Origin: an uncultured Bacteroidales bacterium
GTDB lineage: Bacteria; Bacteroidota; Bacteroidia; Bacteroidales; Marinilabiliaceae
Assembly: GCA_945607565.1 (NCBI GenBank)
Contig: CALYZD010000011.1
Span: 1 to 41,827 of the forward strand
Length of the DNA stretch: 41,827 bases
Direction: 5' to 3'
Shown here: positions 36,475 through 41,827 of the stretch, in pieces
How positions within the stretch are numbered: the stretch's first letter is position 1
How the letters are laid out: each line of letters opens with the position of its first letter
Notes under the pieces: generated by a model
Seen by the model: the letters and a program-made list of their open reading frames with translations, nothing else
Told to the model about the DNA's origin: nothing
Databases searched by the model: none
Translations under genes and position numbers: made by a program

Positions 36475-38655
36475 ATGACCGAACAGCTTGACTTGAGTGC
36501 AGAACTGAAGAAGCACTTCGGCTTCGACTCCTTCAAAGGAAATCAGGAAGCCATAATCCGCAACATACTCGACGGCAACGACACCTTCGTGCTGATGCCC
36601 ACCGGCGGCGGCAAATCGCTGTGCTACCAACTGCCGGCACTCATCCGTCCGGGCACAGCCATCATCATCTCGCCGCTCATAGCCCTGATGAAGAACCAGG
36701 TGGACGCCATGCGGGGCTACAGCGAAGAGAACGGCATAGCGCACTTCCTGAACTCGTCGCTAAACAAAGGCGCCATCAACCAGGTGCGCGAGGACGTGCT
36801 GGCCGGCAGGACCAAACTGCTCTATGTGGCCCCCGAGTCGCTGACCAAGGAGGAGAACGTGGCGTTCCTCAAGCAGGTCAGGATATCGTTCTTCGCCGTC
36901 GACGAGGCGCACTGCATATCGGAATGGGGGCACGACTTCAGGCCCGAATACCGGCGCATCAGGCCTATAATAAACGAGATAGGCAACGCGCCCGTGATAG
37001 CGCTCACGGCCACGGCCACGCCCAAGGTGCAGCACGACATCCAGAAGAACCTCGGCATGCTCGACGCCAAGGTGTTCAAGTCGTCGTTCAACCGCACCAA
37101 CCTCTTCTACGAAGTGCGGCCCAAGGTCAACGCCACGCGCGAGATAATCAAGATACTCAAGGCCAACTCGGGCAAGTCGGCCATCATCTACTGCCTCAGC
37201 CGCAAGAAGGTCGAAGAGCTGGCCGAGATGCTGGTGGTCAACGGCATCAAGGCGCTGCCCTACCACGCCGGGCTCGACGCGGCCACCAGGGCCAAGAACC
37301 AGGACCGCTTCCTGATGGAGGACATCGACGTCATCTGCGCCACGATAGCCTTCGGCATGGGCATCGACAAGCCCGACGTCCGCATCGTGATACACTACGA
37401 CATTCCCAAAAGCCTCGAAGGATACTACCAGGAGACCGGGCGCGCCGGACGCGACGGCGGCGAGGGACGCTGCATCACCTTCTACAGCTACAAGGACATC
37501 CAGAAACTGGAGAAATTCATGCAGGGCAAGCCGCTGGCCGAGCAGGAAATAGGCAAGCAGCTCATCAGCGAGACGGTGGCCTATGCCGAGAGCGCCATCT
37601 GCCGGCGCAAGATACTGCTCAACTATTTCGGCGAGAAATATGAGGAGGACAACTGCGGCGCCTGCGACAACTGCCTCAACCCGCGCGAACAGTTCGAGGC
37701 CAAAGACGCCGTGCTGCTGCTGCTCGAAGCGGTGCGCGAACTGAAGGAGAAGTTCAAGGCCGAGCACCTCGTGGCCTTCCTGACCGGGAAAGTCACGGCA
37801 TCGGTCAAGGCATACAAGCACCACGAGAACGAGCTCTTCGGCAAGGGCGACGAGCACGACGACAAATACTGGATGGCCGTCATCAGGCAGGCGCTGGTGG
37901 CCGGGCTCATCTCGAAGGAGATAGAGAACTACGGCGTCATCAAGATTGGCGAGGCCGCAGCCGACTTCGAAGCGCACCCGCACTCGCTGATGTTCACCAA
38001 AGACCACGAATACGACGAGGCCGACGACGAGGTGACGCCAAGCGGCGGCGGCACCACGGCCCTCGACACCGAGCTGTTCGCCATACTCAAGAACCTGCGC
38101 AAGCAGATATCGGCACGGCTCAAGCTGCCGCCGTTCGTCATCTTCCAGGACCCGTCGCTCGAAGCCATGGCCACCTACTATCCGGTGACGATGGACGAGC
38201 TGCAGAACATCCCGGGCGTGGGAGCCGGCAAGGCCGCCAAATACGGCAAGGAGTTCCTTGCCCAGATTGCGCGCCACGTGGAAGAGAACGAGATTGAACG
38301 GCCGATGGACATGGTGGTCAAGACCGTGGCCAACAAGTCGAAGAACAAGATAGCCATCATCCAGGGCATCGACCGCAAGATTCCGCTCGACGAGCTGGCC
38401 GAAAGCAAGGGCCTGACCATGGAGGAGTTGATCAAGGAACTGGAGTCGATAGTCTACTCGGGCACCAAGGTCAACATCGACTACTTCCTCGAAGACACGA
38501 TGGACGAGGACCACATCGAGGACATATTCGAATATTTCAAGGAGGCCGAGAACGACGAAATCCACATTGCGCTCGACGAACTTGGCGAGGACGAATATTC
38601 CGAAAACGACGTGCGGCTGGTGCGCATCAAGTTCATCTCGGAACTCGGAAACTGA
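36475..38655 (+). CDS. recQ: ATP-dependent DNA helicase RecQ
   Basis: RecQ unwinds DNA 3' to 5' in recombination and repair. Helicase motif I is MPTGGGKS (Lys47), motif II is VDEAHCISEWGH (Asp143), and QETGRAGRDG is motif VI. The zinc-binding RecQ C-terminal region follows (CRRKILLNYFGEK and CGACDNC), then a winged-helix segment and an HRDC domain (NLRKQISARLKLPPFVIFQDPS in two parts). After HRDC there is an extra 110 residues with a helical LTMEELIKELESIV stretch and a very acidic tail. Length is 726 residues. It ends at a strong terminator. Confidence 0.97.
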   Translation: MTEQLDLSAELKKHFGFDSFKGNQEAIIRNILDGNDTFVLMPTGGGKSLCYQLPALIRPGTAIIISPLIALMKNQVDAMRGYSEENGIAHFLNSSLNKGAINQVREDVLAGRTKLLYVAPESLTKEENVAFLKQVRISFFAVDEAHCISEWGHDFRPEYRRIRPIINEIGNAPVIALTATATPKVQHDIQKNLGMLDAKVFKSSFNRTNLFYEVRPKVNATREIIKILKANSGKSAIIYCLSRKKVEELAEMLVVNGIKALPYHAGLDAATRAKNQDRFLMEDIDVICATIAFGMGIDKPDVRIVIHYDIPKSLEGYYQETGRAGRDGGEGRCITFYSYKDIQKLEKFMQGKPLAEQEIGKQLISETVAYAESAICRRKILLNYFGEKYEEDNCGACDNCLNPREQFEAKDAVLLLLEAVRELKEKFKAEHLVAFLTGKVTASVKAYKHHENELFGKGDEHDDKYWMAVIRQALVAGLISKEIENYGVIKIGEAAADFEAHPHSLMFTKDHEYDEADDEVTPSGGGTTALDTELFAILKNLRKQISARLKLPPFVIFQDPSLEAMATYYPVTMDELQNIPGVGAGKAAKYGKEFLAQIARHVEENEIERPMDMVVKTVANKSKNKIAIIQGIDRKIPLDELAESKGLTMEELIKELESIVYSGTKVNIDYFLEDTMDEDHIEDIFEYFKEAENDEIHIALDELGEDEYSENDVRLVRIKFISELGN

Positions 38656-38683
38656 AGCCGTCGCACGGCACGCATCACAAGAC

Positions 38684-38729
38684 AAACGCTGACTCCCGGC
38701 CGCGCAGGTCGGGGGTCAGCGTTTTTTTT
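38684..38729 (+). terminator. Rho-independent terminator of recQ
   Basis: AAACGCTGAC (38684-38693) and GTCAGCGTTT (38715-38724) pair perfectly with CCC/GGG inside, followed by a run of eight T (38722-38729). The minus-strand side has only three T, so it may partly serve the convergent gene as well. Confidence 0.92.
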
Positions 38730-38747
38730 CGTGCCATGGGCCGGCGG

Positions 38748-40055
38748 TCAGCGCAAGTCGAAGAAGAAGACGGGCTTGCGGCTGGTGGCGGGGTGGATGC
38801 GCGCCTGGACCTCGTCGGGCGAGCGGAAGACCACGTTGGGCGCCACACGCACGCGCGAACGGAAGATGTCCTTGATCTCCTTGACGTATTCGGACTTCTC
38901 GTCGTCCACGCCCACAATCACCGTCAGTTCGTCGGTGCCGAGCGAGTTGGTCGACACCTCGACCACATAGTTGCGCACAAAGCGTATGCCGTTCAGGATG
39001 TCGTAGAGCGAGGGCGGATAAAGCGTCGTGCCCTTGTACTTTATCATCTGTCCCTTGCGGCCCAGCACCGAGCTCAGGCGCACCGTCTGCCGGCCGCAGG
39101 CGCAGCGGTCGGTGTAGTGATAGCAGATGTCGCCCGTCTTGAAGCGGATGAGCGGCATGCCCTCGACGCCGAGGTTGGTTATGGTCACCTCGCCGGGCTC
39201 TCCGCAGGGCACGGGGCGGTTGTCGTCGTCCAGAAACTCGACCACGATGAGTTCGGGCTGCAGGTGTCCGCCGCAGAAATGCCCGCAGTCGGTGAACGAC
39301 GTCTGCATCTCGGTCGAGGCGTAGGTGGTGTAGAGCTGCAGCTCGGGCCACTTGGCTGCAATCTGCGCGCCGAGCGACGTGAAGTCGCCGTCGGGCTTGC
39401 GCAGGGCCTCGCCGATGCAGATGCACTTGCGGAAGGTCGACAAGCGGTAGTCGATGCCGTTGCGCTCGGCAAAGTCGATGAGCTTGAGCAGGAACGATGG
39501 GATGACCATGCCGCAGGTGGAGCCGATGCGGCGGATGGTGTCCCACTGCAGCTCGGGGATGCCGTTGCCCACGCGCGACGAGGCCATGCCCAGCCGGCGC
39601 GCGCCCATGAAGTAGGCCAGGCCGGCCATGAAGCGGCGGTCGAGCGTCACCATCAGCTGCATGACGTCGTCGGGGGTGCAGCCGGCGGTCTGGAACGAGA
39701 GGAACTCGTTGTAGGCCAGACGCTGCAGGTCCCATTCGGTCAGCGCCACGGTCACGGGCTCGCCCAGCGTGCCCGACGTGGTCACATAGTCGACCACCTC
39801 GCGCGGGCTGACGCAGATGAAGTCGCGGTTGTGCTGCTGAAGGTCGGCCTTGGTGGTGACGGGCAGGCGCTGCAGGTCGTCGATGGTGCGTATCTGCTTG
39901 GGGTCGATGCCGTTCTGTGCGAAGACGCGCCTGTAGTAGGCCGACCTTTCGGCAGCATAGTCGATAGCTTCGGCCAGACGCGCCTCCTGATAGGCCTTGA
40001 TTTTCTCGGGAGATTCGTATTGAATGTCCGGATTGGGAACAAGTCTCTTGAACAT
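38748..40055 (-). CDS. Phenylacetate-CoA ligase-like adenylate-forming enzyme
   Basis: A 435-residue AMP-binding enzyme of the PaaK group. The phosphate loop is YVTTSGTLGEPV, the adenine-binding motif is YASTEM, and FKTGDI and VLGRKGQMIKYKGTTLYP follow. The Cys/His cluster DCGHFCGGH and the later CACGR resemble the PaaK metal site, and the C-terminal SRKPVFFFDLR carries the likely catalytic lysine. It would activate a carboxylic acid to its CoA thioester. The substrate is not evident: no indolepyruvate oxidoreductase or phenylacetate genes are nearby. As I recall, similar proteins are widespread in Bacteroidales without an assigned function. It lies 12 bases after the thioredoxin-fold gene. 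Confidence 0.88.
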   Translation of the reverse strand: MFKRLVPNPDIQYESPEKIKAYQEARLAEAIDYAAERSAYYRRVFAQNGIDPKQIRTIDDLQRLPVTTKADLQQHNRDFICVSPREVVDYVTTSGTLGEPVTVALTEWDLQRLAYNEFLSFQTAGCTPDDVMQLMVTLDRRFMAGLAYFMGARRLGMASSRVGNGIPELQWDTIRRIGSTCGMVIPSFLLKLIDFAERNGIDYRLSTFRKCICIGEALRKPDGDFTSLGAQIAAKWPELQLYTTYASTEMQTSFTDCGHFCGGHLQPELIVVEFLDDDNRPVPCGEPGEVTITNLGVEGMPLIRFKTGDICYHYTDRCACGRQTVRLSSVLGRKGQMIKYKGTTLYPPSLYDILNGIRFVRNYVVEVSTNSLGTDELTVIVGVDDEKSEYVKEIKDIFRSRVRVAPNVVFRSPDEVQARIHPATSRKPVFFFDLR

Positions 40056-40067
40056 AATCGTTGTTTT

Positions 40068-41558
40068 TTATTTGTCGGCACCGCCACCGCTGGCAATGTC
40101 GTAGATGTTTCGCTCGCGATAGGGCTGTCGTTTCAGCTTGTCGCTCCTGTGCCTGCGCATGCAGTCGTTCAGAATCGGCTCAAAGTCTTCGGTCGGGGCG
40201 GGGGCGGGCGACAGGGCGAGCCGTCCGTCGGGGTCGACGAGGAAATAGGCCGGCAGGGCCACCACGTCGTAGTCGGTCACGACGCGCTGCATGGCGTGGA
40301 ACGACAGCGGGGTCCACGCGTATTTCTGCTTTTTGAAGGCGGCTTCGAAGCGTTCGAAGTCCTCGTCGGTCATCACGCCCACAACCGACATGGTCTTGCG
40401 GTACTTTTTGGCCAGCGTGCTGAGCGCCGTCATGTCTTTGCGGCAGGCGAAGTTGTCGGAGTGCAGAAAGGCCAGATAGACGAAGCGTCCGGCAAAGTCG
40501 GCGAGGCTGACGCGGTCGTCCCTGATGCCGTAGAGCGAGAAGTCGGGCGCGGGTGTGCCGGGCTTCAGGCGGTTGATGCGGGCGCAGACCGAGCGTGCGA
40601 ATCGGCGCACGGTGCTGTCGGCGGCTGTGGCGGCCGCGCCGAGCAGCAGCGAGTCGGCGCGTGCCGAGGCCACGGTGCCGGTGTATTTGGCGTTGTAGAG
40701 CGACTTGATCAGCAGCACGTCGCGCACTTCGCTGCGGGCCCAGAGGCTGTCGGCGCCAAGGACGGCCGAGAGCGTGTCGAAAGTGCAGTCGGCCATGCCG
40801 AGGCATCGGGCCAGGTCGCGGCCGCGGCGGCTGCGCGTGTAGTCGGCCACGAAGTCGGAATAGAGCATGTCGAGGGCGTCCCAGTAGGCCGGGCAGGTCC
40901 ACAGCACGGGGCCGGAGGCGAAATAGCGCTGCCACACCTGAGCCTGTCGGCGCATACGCGGGGCCATGAAGAGGCGCGCCTTGCGGTAGCTGACGTGCTG
41001 CGCGAAGAAGGCCGAGTCGGGGCACGGATTGCGAGCCGCCACCGAGTCGAGAACGGCCATCAGGCTGTCGGCCATGGCCACGTCGCGCCGGCGCACAAGG
41101 CTGATTGCGTGGCGGTTGTATATCTCGTCGAACGATTCGTCGAAATTGCGGATTGACTTGTTGAGGTTGGCGCCGTCGGCGTTGGCGATGCCGAGTTCGA
41201 TGTGCTCGGGCACGAAGAAGGGGTTGAAACGGTCGGCGTCGGCGCGGGGCACGTAGGGCGGCAGCACAATCTCGTAGTCGGCGCCGGGCTCAAGGTAGAC
41301 GTGCGCCACCATCGAGCCCAGGTCGATGAAGGCATATTGTGTGCCGTCGACGTCGAAGGCGATGTCGAAGCTGCCGTCGGGCGCCACCTCGAACGAGGCC
41401 ATCAGCCGCCGGCTGCGGGTCACGAAGTCGGAATAGGTCTCGATGTTCAGGATGAATCCGGAATAGTCGGGAGCCGTGCCGTGCAGCCTGACGCCCTGCG
41501 CCCGGACGGCCTGGTGCAGGATGATTAGCGCTATTATGCCGACGACAATCCGCTTCAT
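40068..41558 (-). CDS. Exported protein with a C-terminal thioredoxin-like (TlpA-type) domain lacking one active-site cysteine
   Basis: A signal peptide covers about 20 residues (MKRIVVGIIALIILHQAVRA). An N-terminal beta-rich region of about 100 residues and a helical middle follow. The thioredoxin-like domain begins near residue 332 with LKPGTPAPDFSLYGI, continues FVYLAFLHSDNFACRKDM, and has the cis-proline in VALPAYFLVDPDGRL. The usual CxxC is NFAC here: Asn369 replaces the first cysteine and Cys372 remains, so ordinary disulfide exchange is unlikely. Length is 496 residues. The ATG overlaps the coaD stop codon (ATGA), so the two are translationally coupled. The role is unknown; an envelope redox or binding protein is the broad guess. 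Confidence 0.85.
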   Translation of the reverse strand: MKRIVVGIIALIILHQAVRAQGVRLHGTAPDYSGFILNIETYSDFVTRSRRLMASFEVAPDGSFDIAFDVDGTQYAFIDLGSMVAHVYLEPGADYEIVLPPYVPRADADRFNPFFVPEHIELGIANADGANLNKSIRNFDESFDEIYNRHAISLVRRRDVAMADSLMAVLDSVAARNPCPDSAFFAQHVSYRKARLFMAPRMRRQAQVWQRYFASGPVLWTCPAYWDALDMLYSDFVADYTRSRRGRDLARCLGMADCTFDTLSAVLGADSLWARSEVRDVLLIKSLYNAKYTGTVASARADSLLLGAAATAADSTVRRFARSVCARINRLKPGTPAPDFSLYGIRDDRVSLADFAGRFVYLAFLHSDNFACRKDMTALSTLAKKYRKTMSVVGVMTDEDFERFEAAFKKQKYAWTPLSFHAMQRVVTDYDVVALPAYFLVDPDGRLALSPAPAPTEDFEPILNDCMRRHRSDKLKRQPYRERNIYDIASGGGADK

Positions 41559-41827
41559 TTCACCTCGTCGCGTATAGCTTTGGGAATGAACATGGAGGCG
41601 TCGCCGCCGTGCAGCAGGATGTCGCGCACGATGGAGCTGGTGACGGGCGTGTGCTCGGGCGTGGTCAGCAGGAAGGCGGTGTCGATGCCGGTCATCTGCT
41701 TGTTGACCTGCGCTATGGCACGCTCGTATTCGAAGTCGGCGGACGTGCGGATGCCGCGCAGGATGTGCGACGCGCCCTGCTCGCGCGCGAAGTCGACGGT
41801 GAGGCCGGTGTAGCTCAGGGTGCGCAC
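41555..41827 (-). CDS. coaD: Phosphopantetheine adenylyltransferase CoaD (N-terminus beyond the right edge)
   Basis: CoaD makes dephospho-CoA from 4'-phosphopantetheine and ATP. The 91 codons in the window (including the GTG at the edge, which is internal rather than a start) contain LTVDFAREQGASHILRGIRTSADFEYE in two parts and the C-terminal TSSIVRDI and GGDASMFIPKAI, all typical. About 60 N-terminal residues, including the nucleotide-binding HxGH, lie outside. The stop codon overlaps the start of the thioredoxin-fold gene by four bases. Confidence 0.93.
   Translation of the reverse strand: MRTLSYTGLTVDFAREQGASHILRGIRTSADFEYERAIAQVNKQMTGIDTAFLLTTPEHTPVTSSIVRDILLHGGDASMFIPKAIRDEVK

Overview
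The window looks like chromosomal backbone from a GC-rich member of the Bacteroidota, most likely Bacteroidales. The reasons are type IX secretion (T9SS) genes (a GldJ-type lipoprotein, PorU, PorV), Bacteroidota-style promoters (TAnnTTTG at -7, TTTG or TTG near -33), almost no Shine-Dalgarno sequences, a short ATP synthase epsilon subunit, a DUF4254/glycosyltransferase-9 pair and a short AMP nucleosidase. A family such as Muribaculaceae is possible, but I cannot fix the family from sequence alone. I see no CRISPR array, insertion sequence, phage gene or rRNA. There is one tRNA gene.

Layout, left to right. 1-4127 (minus): murF followed by a very large MMPL/RND-type transporter whose reading frame continues into a lysophospholipid-acyltransferase domain and runs off the left edge. 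4356-5930 (plus): an exported GH43 glycosidase. 6196-7698 (minus) and 7937-13407 (plus): a divergent T9SS locus with gldJ on one side and porU-porV-ispF on the other. 13601-14990 (plus): kdsB and an ACP-phosphodiesterase-like gene. 14968-15852 (minus): prmC, overlapping its convergent neighbour. 15890-19163 (plus): ribD, cls and a YgjP-like metallopeptidase. 19194-21416 (minus): DUF4254 protein, glycosyltransferase 9 and an isochorismatase-like hydrolase. 21538-24309 (minus): polyprenyl synthetase, atpD and atpC. 24442-28933 (minus): amn, holA and mutS. 29116-35133 (minus): tig, clpP, clpX and lon. 35259-35340 (minus): tRNA-Leu(UAG). 35429-36235 (minus): lptB. 36475-38655 (plus): recQ. 38748-41827 (minus): coaD (cut by the edge), a thioredoxin-fold exported protein and a phenylacetate-CoA-ligase-like enzyme.

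Several groups serve the cell envelope. MurF finishes the peptidoglycan precursor. KdsB, LptB and the GT9 enzyme make or export lipopolysaccharide. Cardiolipin synthase and the MMPL-acyltransferase act on lipids. GldJ, PorU and PorV belong to the machine that exports proteins and anchors them to surface lipopolysaccharide. A second group is protein quality control (trigger factor, ClpP, ClpX, Lon). A third is DNA maintenance (RecQ, MutS, Pol III delta).

The gene content is mostly conserved. I find no convincing wholly new system. The items most worth following up are the MMPL-acyltransferase fusion, the translationally coupled DUF4254-GT9 pair, inverted repeats sitting on the -33 regions of two promoters, and a thioredoxin-fold protein that has lost one active-site cysteine. 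No gap between genes exceeds 300 bases. The longest are 5931-6195 (two terminators) and 7699-7936 (divergent promoters).
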